A stretch of DNA of 64,000 nt from Heligmosomoides polygyrus polygyrus (Eukaryota > Nematoda > Chromadorea > Rhabditida > Heligmosomidae), in NCBI GenBank assembly GCA_947396885.1, contig OX377205.1, positions 28,521,899-28,585,898 on the forward strand. The letters run 5' to 3'. Below are positions 40,140-50,971 of the stretch, piece by piece (the first letter of the stretch is position 1; each line of letters starts with the position of its first letter). A program made the position numbers and the translations under genes. The notes below the pieces were generated by a model. It saw only the letters and a program-made list of their open reading frames with translations. It was not told the DNA's origin and did no database searches.

Positions 40140-40645
40140 ATCGATAGAGTTGAACAATGCATATAGGCCGGATATAATCAATCGAGTGGGCACGAGAGCC
40201 TGTAGAGTGACCGTTTCGGGAGTTTATTGGAAATTCCCACCCGCCCTACTCAGAAATTGCCTTAAAACTGTACAGCTTACCTTTGGTGTGCTCCGTAAAC
40301 AATGCATGCAGAATCAAACCGACGACAAAAGTGGGCGCGACGACTCGCAGAGTGAGGTCGAGTGGGCACGAGAGCCTGTAGAGTGACCGTTTGGGGAGTT
40401 TTATCGAAATTCCCAGTCGCTCCACTTAGGAAATGCTCCTGGCCTGTCCAGCTTGCTTTTGGAATGCGCCGTAAACAATGCATACAGAATCCAACCTATC
40501 AATCGAGTAGGCGCGACCACTCGCAAATTGCACGCGCGAGTGTGTTCGAAGCGTAATAACTCTGTGGAGATCGAATCGTTCCGGCTGCGGCTCGTGGATT
40601 TTGTAGGCAGTAGGAAGCTTAGTAGCCCGCGAAACTGCAGCGATA
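40140..40645 (-). repeat. Tandem units of the left foldback arm
   Basis: AATGCAT markers at 40156, 40301 and 40477, spacing 145 and 176 bp. The right arm has the mirrored set at 44465, 44610, 44783 and 44926 (spacing 145, 173 and 143), so both arms keep one longer unit. Confidence 0.75.
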
Positions 40646-40845
40646 TACCTTGAGTGAGTGTGTTAATATGTGTGTATGTATGTGTACATGTGTCTATGTA
40701 TAAAAATAAAATTAGGTTTATAATTCGTAACAATATGCTAAGGCTCTATAATGTAGTACAATTGTATTAAAACATAAGTGTTATCTGTAATTTTCAATTG
40801 TAAAATATAGTTGCTAGTACAAGTTAAAACACTTTTTTATATTTC

Positions 40846-40945
40846 GCCCAATACTGTACTCACTTACTTTACTTTGATGGTCCTTTTGTCGGCTGGAGGT
40901 CTTCTCAGCGGGGACCACAACTCTTCCAGACCGCTCGATCTCTGG
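40846..40945 (-). mobile_element. RTE 3'-end fragment
   Basis: The minus strand reads ARDRAVWKSCGPR-like codons followed closely by AAAGTAAAGTAAGTGAGTAC. It resembles the C-terminus and short 3' end of a nematode RTE element. It is a tiny fragment placed head to head with the RTE pseudogene that starts at about 40975. Confidence 0.4.
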
Positions 40946-40974
40946 CTGCTTGCATCCAGTGAGGCAGACTCCGC

Positions 40975-42395
40975 TCTCTGAAAGATTTCCTTCCCATTCT
41001 GGAATCAGAAGTTGCTCAAGCCATCAGAAGGATGAAGCCAGGCACTGCTCCCGGACCGGAAGGCATTTCTGCTGATCTCCTTCGTGCGGGTGGCAGGGCC
41101 CTCTGCTCACTTCTTGCCAAGCACTTCAACCACTACCTTCGACTTTGTAGGATTCGGGCTCATGGAAGGAATCGAAAACAGTTTCAATCTTCAAAAAAGG
41201 TCAGCAGGAGGATATCAACAGCTATCGACCCATCAGTCTTCTCTCGGTTGTGTACAAAATCTTCACCAAGGTACTGCTTAACCGCATGGAGCGTTGCTTG
41301 GATGAATATCAGCCAGTGGAGCAAGCAGGGTTTCGCAAGGATTTCTCCTGCATGGACCATATTCAGACTGTCTCACAGCTCATCGAGAGGAGCCGCGAAT
41401 ACCACCTCCCACTTGTCGTTGTCTTCGTGGATTACCGGGAAGCGTTCGACTCTGTGGAAATCAACGCCGTTTTGAACGCAGTTGTGCCCGCTGGTATACC
41501 ATCTCCGTACATCCGACTTCTCGACAAATGCTTCTCAAACACATCGACTACCATCCAGCTGTTCGATCGAAAGCTTAAAATTCCTATCGGGAAAGGAGTA
41601 CGGCAGGGAGACACGATTTCTCTCAAGGTATTCACAGCGGCACTCCAGGATGCCATGAAAGACTTGAACTGGGACGATAAAGGCTACCTTTCGACGGTAA
41701 ACGGATCAGCAACCTTCGCTTCGCCGACGATATTGTTCTCATCTCTACCAGCACGGCAGAAGTCGAAGAAATGCTGAACGAGCTCAATGTGGTAGGTATG
41801 AAGATTGGATTGGACATGAATATGTCCAAAACACAATTTATGGTCAACCAGTGGTGTGACACGGGACTCGTAAGGTTAAATGGAGTCGCTCTACAACAGG
41901 TCGACTCCTACGTCTATCTGGGAAGAGAGCTGAACATGGATAACGATCTCGCTCCTGAAATCGCCTGCAGGAGACGCGCAGCATGGGCAGCCTTCAGTTC
42001 GATTCGCGAAGTCACCGATCAGGTCAAGGATCCCGGCCTCACGGCCTCGATATTCAACGCCTCTGTACTGCCTGCGATGTGTTACGCGACGGAAACCTGG
42101 CCCGACAACAAGACAATCGCCAGAGCGATGCAAACTACGCATCGTGCACTGGAGAGATGTCTTCTAAGGACAAGCCTTCGTCAGCAATGGCAAGAAGGCC
42201 TACGAAGCTCAGAGCTGCGTGAGAAGTCGCAATTGGCAGACCCGCTGCAGAACATGAAGAAGTCCAAATATCGCTGGGCCGGACACCTGCTTCGACGAAA
42301 GGACGATAGATGGAGTCTCCATGTCACAGAATAGCTCCCGAGAGACCATAAGAGACCACTGGGACGACCGCCAACGCGATGGGCAGACTCATACT
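40975..42395 (+). pseudogene. RTE-1-like reverse transcriptase, truncated and broken
   Basis: Begins in the linker before RT with EVAQAIRRMKPGTAPGPEGI. It continues, with frameshifts near 41160 and 41690, through KIFTKVLLNRMERCLDEYQP, VEQAGFRKDFSCMDHIQTV, VFVDYREAFDSVEINAV and GKGVRQGDTISLKVF. The catalytic LRFADDIVLIS block lies near 41715 in a shifted frame. It ends with LRSSELREKSQLADPL and KYRWAGHLLRRKDDRWSLH. The endonuclease and the extreme C-terminus are missing. It belongs to a lineage distinct from the RTE at 9940-13296. It lies inside the left arm of the foldback at 39988-45081. Confidence 0.8.
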
Positions 42396-45139
42396 GTACT
42401 AGCATCTAATCGTTGCTTTAGATGTCATTGTCTTTTGTTCAAAATTGTTGTGTGATTGTATTCTATGTTTTTGAAGAGCTATGAAAATAATTTTAATTTT
42501 AATAAATAATAATATAATAATTATCTAAATACTTTTATCTATAGATCTTTACCTAATTCTATTCTAAACAAGAAATTATAGCGGCGCGAAAATGCAGGTT
42601 AGCCGTGTGTGACACGATTTTTTCCGACTTCAGTCGACCCTGCAGGAAGAGGCGGCGTGACACTCGCAATGGTACCGTCCTCTTCAGCTCGAAGAGCTCT
42701 ACTGAACGATGTCACTATCGACCAATTTCAGAAAAACGGATTTTTCGACGATTTCCCATCGAGGACGTGGGCGCCAAGGCCGAGCATGCGCGGACGATGA
42801 CATCATAGAAAATCGATATTTTCGAAATTGGCCAAATTTTCTGGTTCAAAATCATCTAGTGGTTATTTTGTGCGCTGATTGCGAACCCGACGTCCGTTTT
42901 TGAAAATTTCGCCGATTTCGGTAGGTTATTTGCCGTTTGAGCGTGGTCGGGTCAGGATCACCGATCACCCTCAGTTATAAGTATGGGTGTCTTCTGCCAT
43001 AATCAGCTAAATGGACTTCTTTATCGTGTTAGACACCTCGAACAACCCTGCCCTTAGATGAAGTTTGAGCAAAAATCGGTGACCCTGACACGACCACCAT
43101 CAGTTATCCGGAAGAAAACTCAAAGCTTACCGAAATCGGCGAAATTTTCAAAAACGGACACGGATTCGTAATCAGCCCACAAAATAACCACTAGATAATT
43201 TTGAACAAGAAAATTTGGCCAATTTCGAAAATATCTATTTTCTATGATGTCATCGTCCGCGCAGGCTTGGCCAACGTCCTCGATGGGAAATTGTCAAAAA
43301 ACCGCTTTCTCCAGAATTGGTCGAGAGTAAAACCATTCGATAGAGCTTTTTGTGCTGAAGCTAACGGTGTTACTCAAATATGGGCGAGTAAGAACGCAGG
43401 AAACTTCAACGCTAAGTCCACCGCCCTAAAATAGCCGCTGGGGCTAAGGCAGTTTAGGCAGCTGAGGAGTTGTGAGCACGTCGTCGTAAAGTACCTTAAG
43501 CGTTCTGCTCGCCCATACATTTGTAGGCCGGTATCTCTCCGCATCTTCCGGCAGGGATCGACTGAAATTGGAAGAAATCGTGTCACACAGGCTAACCTGC
43601 ATTTTCGCAGCGCCGTAACTTAGCCCAATCATAAGCTACATAACTGTGTTTCAGTGCACTATTAGAACATTTTACTGCCTACAAAATCCACTAGCTGCAA
43701 GCGGAAATGTTCACACATGACAGAATTATCGCGCTTGCAATGCAATACAACAACGATCCATGTTCTCCTCGCTCTTACTCGCAAAGATTACAGTTTTTCC
43801 TACTCTCAATAACACCGTTCAATTCAGCATGAAAAGCTGGACCGAATGGTATCTAGCATGGCCCAATTGTAAGATATCGATTTTCTATGACGTCATCGTC
43901 CACGCATGCTCGGCCTAGGCGCCCACGTCCTCGATGGGAAATCGTCGAAAAATCCATTTTTCTGAAATTGGTCGAGAGTGACACCGTTCGATAGAGCTCC
44001 TCGAGCTGAAGAGAACGGTTCCATTGCGAGTGTCGAAACTCAAATCTGGGTAAGTAAGAGCGCAAGAAACTCTAACCTCTATTGTACGCCGCTCTAAACT
44101 GGCAGGCGAGGCCAAGGCAGATCAGGCAGCTGAGAAGTTGCGAGCGTGTGATCGTAAACTGTCTTCAGCGCTCTGCTGCATGCGCGTTTGCATGCCGTTA
44201 GCACGCCGCCTCTTCCTGCAGGGATCGACTGAATTCAGAAAAAATCGTGTCACACACGGCTAACCTGCATTATCGCGCCGCTATAATTTCGCTTGTTTAG
44301 AAGCTATAATGCTTCAGTTTTGCGGACCACTAAAGCTTCCTACTGCCTACAAAATCCACAAGCCGCAGCCGGAACGATTCGATCTTCACAGAGTTATTGC
44401 ACTTCGAACACACTCGCGCATGCAATTTGCGAGTGTTCGCGCCTGCTGGATTGATAGGTTCTGTATGCATTGTTTACGGCGCATTCCAAAGACACGCTGG
44501 ACAGGCTTAGAGCATTTCGTAAGTAGAACGGCTGGAAATTTCGATAAAACTCCCGACACGGTCACTCTACAAGCTCTTGCGCCCACTCGATTGATAGGCT
44601 CGATTCTGTATGCTTTGTTCACAGAGCATTCCAAAGACAAGTTGGACAGGCTAGAAACATTTTCTAAATGGAACGACTCGGAATTTCAATAAAACTCCCA
44701 AACGGTCACTCTAAGGCTCTCGCGCCACTCGACCTCACTCTGCGAGTGGTCGCGCCCACTCGATTGATAGGTACGATTCTGTATGCATTGTTTACGGCGC
44801 ATTTTAAAAACAAGCTGGACAGTCTTAAGGCAATTTCTGAGTGGAGCGGCTGGGAATTTCAATAAAATTCCCCAAACTGTCACTCTAGGCTCTCGCGCCC
44901 ACCCGATTGATTATGTCCGGCCTACATGCATTGTTCAACTCTATTGGTTTATATGTCAGAAGATAGAGCTCGGCCTGCTGAGCTCAAATATATGTTTCCT
45001 TTCACAAGTGCTTGAATTTAAAGAAAGGAACGCTCCAAAGCGGCTTTTTCGGGAATTGACCAAAAGGCATGCGCGGTACTGTAGGTATTTGAAGTCATCA
45101 CAAAAAATCCGCAAATTTCCTGAAACGTTTTGTGGACAT

Positions 45140-46320
45140 TAGCACTGGTGTATTGATGTTCCGCAATCACACCCTCAGTTATATTGATGCCATCTATTTC
45201 CTGTGTTATATATGGGTTTACTACAATAGTTTGGCTGGTAGTTTTTCCAAACGCCGTTATTGCCACATCCAGGGTAATGGATGAAGTCCAGTGTTGGCAT
45301 CGTGTAACGACGAACACTAGTCTGGAGATTAGGATGTGCGCAACTCTGTAAAATGAACATGCCGGTAGGGACAGGAAACATCCACAAAGTATGCCACGGC
45401 ATCCGCTAACGCAGCCGCAATAGCCGAGATATCTCGCTGCTCTTTTGGGCTCAGGAACAGTTTTGTTTGACTGCATTGTTTTCATTTTTCCACTTAGACA
45501 ATCAAGACCTTGCTTGGGCGCAGCGCTGCGCATGGAAGATTTTTACCTTTGATTGTCTTGTATAACTGGTTACCGTTTTCACATATTGGTACTGAACCGA
45601 CGTTTTTGAGACTAATGCAGTCATCTTAAGTCATCGTCATTCCTAGTAGCCATGTAAACCATTTTTACGTCGAACTGGACACTTTTCAAATGAAAGTGGA
45701 CACTCTTCTCAGCTAGCCTAAGACTTTTGAAATCAAATCTTCCAAATCGAAGCGACTTCCGTTTACATTAAACTAGAGGCTCTCCAGTAATGTTAGAATA
45801 ATTTTTCGTTCAAGGAAAGCTTCAGTCCAACTCTCCTTGAAGTTTCAATTCACCTACCCAGTAAGTGAACACATTGTTTAAAATTTTGTAAAATTCTCAT
45901 TTTCTGAGAAAATATAATGGCTTAAAGTTTGTTCCAAAAAGCAGGAGGGAGGTCTTTTTAGTACCAAAAAGGATTCTGCCTTTCAAAAAGTTGCGATTTT
46001 TATTCGATTTCTGTATGCATAGAATTTTGGAAACGGTACTACAAAAACAGTTGTAAAGAACACACAAGAACTCATAAAGATGCTTCATGAAAGCAGCACT
46101 TACACTATCCTGCCATCATATTGCTGTCATATCATACTATTACACATATTGAGGCAGGTGATCTAAAAAAACTTCAATGAAAGTAATACCAAATTTTTCC
46201 TTGAACAAATACCTATTCTAACCAACTTATTGAGTCTGTAGTTGAACCTGCCTGGAGGTCATTTTGATATGGAAGAGTTCGCTTTGATTCAAAAGTCTTA
46301 AAGCTAGCTTAGAAGTGTGT
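45140..46320. other. No recognised feature; one unexplained open frame
   Basis: A minus-strand frame 45018-45533 (171 codons, Cys-rich part LGYCGCVSGCRGILCGC) is open, but I recognise no family and its end lies in the foldback terminus. It is not called as a gene. The remainder shows no motif. Confidence 0.3.
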
Positions 46321-46346
46321 CGAATTTATTTATTTATTTATTGAGG

Positions 46347-46363
46347 ACGTGGGCGAGCCACGT
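46347..46363 (-). other. CR1 3' terminal hairpin
   Basis: Perfect 6-bp stem ACGTGG/CCACGT, 5-nt loop, just before the (TAAA)n tail on the minus strand. The stem sequence differs from ACGCCG/CGGCGT at 14243-14259 while geometry and position are the same. Confidence 0.65.
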
Positions 46364-46507
46364 GTAGACAATAAAACTGGTTTACATTCAGAGCAATTAC
46401 AAAATAGGATAGCGATTATACGTCAAGAAGTGGTACCAAGCATTTGGGTAATAGACACAAAAGTAAACTAAAGAGAAATCAAGGAGAAAGAAACATAACT
46501 GCCGGTC

Positions 46508-47433
46508 TCACTTGAGTGCACGCGTCAACCGTTGATTAAGATAGCATCTGAATTTTGTCGTAGACATGTCAAGAACTCCTTCTTTTAGTATTGGAAAGAA
46601 CACACTTATGGTCCAGTGTGAAAAGAATTTTGACCTGATCTGGCTTTTCGCTACCGAGTCCGCGAGTCTCAATCCCCCGCTTCTGGTTCTAGCAGGAGCA
46701 AACACAAAGAACTCATCAGGATCAATGTGTATTTTTCCTGAAAGAATTTTGTGCATCATAAGTAGATCATTTTTGACTCTCCTCGCCTTTAAAGTAGGCA
46801 GTCCAAATAGCCTAGCTCTGTCCACTCCGCTTGGTATGGAAAGGTAATTTGTGCCATAACATCTAATGATTAATTTCCGAGTAAAGCTGTTTTGCACTCC
46901 TTCCAACAAATTTACGTCTTTTTGCTTGTAGGGGTTGAACACGGTGGTGCCACACTCGAGAATTGGCCGAACGTATATCTTATAAGCGCGTATAAAGACA
47001 TTGGGATTCCTTGTTTTCAACATTCGAAAGAGGTTGTAAACGCGATTTAAGGCTTTGCTGACCAGCATACTACAATGATGTTCAAAATCCAGCCTCTCAT
47101 TTACAACATAGCCTAGGTCTCGAACTTCCTCAATCTTTTCCAGACGTTTCCCTTCAATATGGTACTCTGCATTAACTGCACATTTTCCTATGGTCAGTAA
47201 ATGAGTTTTGTCGACAGCAAGAGGCAGCTCCCACGCATTTGACCACTTTTCTATGAAATTTATAGCTGCTTGCAGTCGTTCTGTGTCCTCTAGCGAGTGT
47301 ATGGTTTTATAAATTTTGATGTCATCGGCGTACATTTTGCAACCAACATTAAGTTTAGAAATTTCGCCAGGAATGTCAGATGTGTAAATAAGAAAAAGTA
47401 TTGGTGAGAGGACCCCTCCCTGTGGAACACCGC
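46508..47433 (-). pseudogene. CR1 reverse transcriptase, C-terminal half
   Basis: Starts in GVPQGGVLSP at the 5' break and continues in an almost undisturbed frame: CKMYADDIKIYKTIHSLEDT (YADD), NAWELPLAVDKTHLLTIGKC, LGYVVNERLDFEHHCSMLV, VFIRAYKIYVRPILECGTTV, then a C-terminal SKFFSHWTISVFFPILKEG. About 310 codons remain of roughly 900. A promoter, ORF1, the endonuclease and half of RT are absent, so it is dead by truncation, not by decay. Confidence 0.85.
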
Positions 47434-47478
47434 TGTATGCATGAATTCAAAGTGAAAATAGTATATTATAGTGCCAAG

Positions 47479-47772
47479 AGGGCGCGTGTAGCGCAGTCGC
47501 AGGAGGCGCGACTGTCGCGTGCACCCGATACCAGGTTCCTGGTTCGGATTTCCCGCCCAGGCCAACCAAGCCTTCCATCCCTCCGGGGTCGGTGAATTGG
47601 TACCAGACGTGTCTGGGAAGGATAGAGCGCTGACTTGTTCATCGGCTGGCCACCGCAAGTCATTGTATGGCCAAATACGCATTCATGTCGCCTCCACGAC
47701 ATCCCGTAGAAGTAGAATGCGCTGGCGCATCCCAGAAGGGATTGAGTAACGCCGTCCTTTATCCTTTATCCT
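47479..47772 (+). mobile_element. tRNA-derived SINE (294 bp) with 13-bp TSD
   Basis: Flanked by TTATAGTGCCAAG at 47466-47478 and 47773-47785. The head has an A box (GTAGCGCAGTCGCAGGAGG) and a B box (CTGGTTCGGATTTCC). The body holds CCTCCGGGGTCGGTGAATTG and CATTGTATGGCCAAATACGC. The 3' end has the hairpin ATCCC-AGAA-GGGAT (47729-47742), then TAACGCCG and a (TTTATCC)n tail. It would be transcribed by RNA polymerase III and moved by a partner LINE. Confidence 0.9.
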
Positions 47773-47899
47773 TTATAGTGCCAAGTATTCATACATGAAT
47801 TTACATGTTGGATATTCGTAACATCCATGTCCTATAATGATCAGGGCACTTAATGATACCTGTTACTTTTTCATGCTTTTTTCAAAGTGTAATGGAACT

Positions 47900-48040
47900 C
47901 AAAAGTTTCCGTTGTTCGGCTAGCTATTACTATAGGCCATCATCACGGAACTCGGTGAATGGAAGATGTTCGATTTGAGCCCTCACAAGAAATCTACAAA
48001 TTTCTTGAAAAGCTGTTTCTTTCTCCTCTCCTTTAATGCG
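47900..48040 (+). repeat. Dispersed repeat: related empty site of the 5.1-kb foldback
   Basis: GGCTAGCTATTACTATAGGC then GGAACTCGGTGAATGG parallels the left flank of the foldback (39950-39987). The following AAATCTACAAATTTCTTGAA parallels the right flank (45104-45124). The copy is continuous here with no foldback between the halves. Confidence 0.55.
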
Positions 48041-48839
48041 CAGGTGAATTTCATGTTGTTGCCTATAATATTTATTATTACTTCAGATTTATTTATTTTT
48101 GGTTTAACTGTCTCTTAATGTGATAACCCCTATACCATAGTTGGAGGAAAACAATCATGACAACCATTCGAATACATTTCGCCTCAGTGGCTCTAAAGTT
48201 CATTTCTATCCATGTTTCTATTCAACACGCTTGAGTAAGAAAGTGATCTGCTCAGTCAGTCTGTACAGGTAGCCTGTTTCTAGCATACACTGTAAAATGA
48301 ACTGCACAAAACGAGTTTTTTCTCTAACACGCTCATTGCATGCCATCTCAAAAGGAACTCTTTTAGGAATGTGACCCGAACTTGAAAGTGAGCGCGGGAT
48401 TTGCTGCTTTCGAATGCCGGGATATGGGTGAACTCTTCGCAGGATCGTCATATAATTTCTATACATAAGCATGTTTTCCTTCAGCAGAACTCGTAATATT
48501 GCGGTGAACGAGGTGAGTGAGATACAATGTTACTTGCGCAAACAAAGAAACAGCGCTAGTACCGGGTGTAGCTATTACTGTAACGTATTACACTTCAGCA
48601 TTGGAGAGTATGGTAAACGGGCGGCTCTATAATTGAAACAATAATGTATATGTGCCTTAAGATGTACGGGTTGGTAACTCCATAAGCCCCCATTTTATTT
48701 AGCATTTCATATTCTGGATTCCACTAAACGTTTTTTACTTTATACCTTTTGAAAGAATAATCTGCTCTAAGAAGATATGTTTGGCTTTTTTATGTTTCGA
48801 CTTTTGTCAATTCTTAAAAGTAGGCCATTAAAGTGGAAT
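48041..48839. other. No recognised feature
   Basis: No gene motif or repeat was recognised. Confidence 0.4.
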
Positions 48840-48855
48840 ATCAGAAAAGAAAGAC

Positions 48856-49154
48856 AGTGGGCGCGTGGAGCGCATTCGGAGGAGGCGCCGATTGTCGCCT
48901 GCACCCGATGCCAGGTTCCTGGTTCGGATTTCCCGCCCAGGCCAACCAAGCCTTCCATCCCTCCGGGGTCGGTGAATTGGTACCAAACTTGTCTGGGAAG
49001 GATAAAGCGCTGACTTGTTCATCGGCTGGCCAGCGCAAGTCATTGTATGGCCAAATACGCATTCAACTCGCCTCCACTACATCCCGTAGAAGTGGAATGC
49101 GCGGCGCATTCCAAAGGGGATTGAATAACGCCGTCCTTTATCCTTTATTTTTTT
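48856..49154 (+). mobile_element. tRNA-derived SINE (about 299 bp), imperfect TSD
   Basis: Flanked by similar ATCAGAAAAGAAAGAC (48840-48855) and ATCAAAAAAGAAAAAGAC (49155-49172). It has the same body as the copy at 47479-47772, with an A box variant GTGGAGCGCATTCGGAGGAG and an intact GGTTCGGATTTCC. The 3' hairpin ATTCC-AAAG-GGGAT (49108-49121) keeps pairing through a T-G pair. Confidence 0.85.
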
Positions 49155-49174
49155 ATCAAAAAAGAAAAAGACTT

Positions 49175-49764
49175 CTTCGTCAGCTCCTTCTCTCCGCTTA
49201 CTTCTGAGCCCTTAGCATAAATTTATATATTGTTCAAAATAGAATCATCTGCTCTGCAAAAGCTTATGTTGGATTTTTTTCATTTTAATTCTCGTTAATT
49301 TTGAGGGCATCTAGCTGAGTGAAGCGTCCGGAACGCAAAAAATATTTTTACCAACAGCTGCTTATCTTTGGTCTTCTTATCTTTTTGAGTTGTGTAATAC
49401 GTTGTTCGAAAAGAAAAATGTTTTGCTCTATCGTCTCCCAACTTTGTCATCTTTTAGCCGAATGTTAAAAAAGAAAAATGACCTTTAAAATGATAAAAAA
49501 ATATGCCTTACGTACACTTCACTTTAATGCCCTGAAAGTTACCGAGAGTCAAAATGAACAAGATTTCCAAAAGAGCAAATCATCTTCTTTCCACTGGCAT
49601 ACGTCGTTGTGCAAAAAACTCAAACATAAACAGAAAGAAGGAACTGTCGGCGAAGGTGAATTTTAGTTGTTGACTTTCCACTTCGAAGACCAAGAGAATG
49701 ACAAAAATCGGAATATGAAAGAGTGGGAGATAGTTCTCTGTGGAGCAAATTGTTTTTGAAAGTT
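49175..49764. other. No recognised feature (AT-rich)
   Basis: AT-rich sequence without motif or repeat structure that I could recognise. Confidence 0.4.
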
Positions 49765-49781
49765 AGATAGCATTATAAATA

Positions 49782-50954
49782 GAAGATAGATCGTCTAATC
49801 GTCTTCTGATAGAGAGACATCGCGAAAAGCAGAAACCGCTGCATATAGCTTTTCTCGACTTAGAAAAAGCATTTGATCGTGTACCGCGTGAGGTTATATG
49901 GTACGCTTACGACAACACGGTGTTCCCGAAGAGCTGGGTGCGCATACTTTATTGAGTGGGTGCGCATACTTTACTCTGGTCCAAAGATTAGTGTGCGAGC
50001 GCCAGCCGGCACATCGGAGGAGTTTCCTATCTCCGTTGGTGTTCACCAGGGCTCTGCGCTTTCCCCGCTCCTATTCATTGTCGTAATGGATGCCATTTCG
50101 AGAGACCTTCAGAAGCCTGCCCCCTGGACGCTGCTGTATGCAGATGACGTAATGCTTGCAAGCGAACAGAAGAGCGAACTCGAGCGACAAGCGCAAGCTT
50201 GGTACGACCGCTTGGCGATGTTCGGGCTCAAGCTAAACGTCAAAAAATCTGAGTACTTGACGACAGACCTAAACGAAGTCGGTTCCATTGAGATCAATGG
50301 CACTGCGCTAGTGCGGACGACAAACTTCAAGTACTTGGATCTGCAATTGCGTCTGATGGTAGTCTGACGTTCGAGGTGAACTCGCGCGTGAGCGCAGCGT
50401 GGTCCAAATGGCGCTCGATGACAGGCGTTTTATGCGATAGGAAGATACCGGAACGCCTTAAATCGAAGATCTATAGAACCATCGTCCGACCAGTAGCGAT
50501 GTATGGAGCTGAGTGCTGGCCTGCAACCAAGGAGGTTGAGACTCGCCTCAGCGTAATGGAAACGAAAATGCTGCGATGGACGGCTGGTGTTACGCGTCTG
50601 GACCGTATTCGCAACGATGAAATACGCCAGAGGTTTGGTGTCGCTCCAATTGCTGACAAGTTACGTGAAGCTCGCCTTCGGTGGTATGGCCACGTTCTTC
50701 GAGCTAGTGGTGACACTGTTAGGAAGATTGGCCTTAACATAGATGTGCCCGGAAAACGGCCTAAAGGGCGGCCGAAGCAGCGATGGCTTGATACGTTGCA
50801 TGTGGACCTAAAGGTTGCTGGTATCCATCCCGATCAAGCATTTGATCGCGTAAAGTGGCGTCACCATACCAAAATAGCGGACCCCGCCTCGAAGCGGGAC
50901 AAACGCTGAAGAAGAAGAAGAAGAAGAAGAAGAAGAAGAAGAAGAAGAAGAAGA
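49782..50954 (+). mobile_element. RTE LINE, 5'-truncated, with 17-bp TSD
   Basis: Flanked by AGATAGCATTATAAATA at 49765-49781 and 50955-50971. It contains only the C-terminal two thirds of the reverse transcriptase region and the 3' end: hairpin CCCGC/GCGGG (50883-50898), AAACGCT (50901-50907) and a long (GAA)n tail to about 50957. It belongs to the same lineage as the intact element at 9940-13296. Confidence 0.9.
49850..50909 (+). pseudogene. RTE reverse transcriptase C-terminal part, frameshifted
   Basis: Starts with IAFLDLEKAFDRVPREV near 49845. A duplication of GGGTGCGCATACTTTA near 49935-49975 disturbs the frame. It then gives VGVHQGSALSPLLFIVVMD and TLLYADDVMLASEQKSEL (YADD), and a frameshift near 50340. 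It continues VSAAWSKWRSMTGVLCDRK, PVAMYGAECWPATKEVE, LRWYGHVLRASGDTV and a C-terminal PKGRPKQRWLDTLHVDLK, ending KIADPASKRDKR. The endonuclease is absent. Confidence 0.85.
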
Positions 50955-50957
50955 AGA
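50908..50957 (+). repeat. (GAA)n tail of the RTE element
   Basis: Uninterrupted GAA repeat of about 50 bp directly after the AAACGCT box. It is the 3' tail of the element at 49782-50954, not an independent microsatellite. Confidence 0.9.
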
Positions 50958-50971
50958 TAGCATTATAAATA

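Larger units (their letters stand above)
39988..45081. repeat. Foldback family 1, complete 5.1-kb element
   Basis: The outer ends are inverted: CGATACCGCGCATG at 39988 and CATGCGCGGTACTG at 45081. TA lies just outside (39986-39987 and 45082-45083). Each arm carries, from outside in, a CCGCTTTGGAGCGTT block, tandem 145-176-bp units with ATGCATTGTT, a CTACAAAATCCACAAGCC block, a TCGACTGAA..CAGAAAAAAT block, a GATGACGTCAT block and, nearest the centre, CAAAATAACCACTAG (about 43178) mirrored by CTAGTGGTTATTTTG (about 42856). The left arm is split by a roughly 1.9-kb insertion (40652-42562). No transposase is visible. The related empty site at 47900-48040 supports these boundaries. Confidence 0.75.
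46327..47433 (-). mobile_element. CR1 LINE, strongly 5'-truncated
   Basis: The 3' end is a (TAAA)n tail (46324-46340) preceded by the hairpin ACGTGG/CCACGT (46347-46363). The 5' end is a sharp break at 47433, inside the codons for SGVPQGG. The same nucleotide is the breakpoint of the duplication in the CR1 at 33496-36260. No TSD was recognised. Confidence 0.8.

Noticed and set aside
45018..45533. A 171-codon minus-strand frame with Cys-rich start as a host gene
   Set aside because: No recognisable domain, part of it lies in the foldback terminus, and another frame is also open over much of the region.
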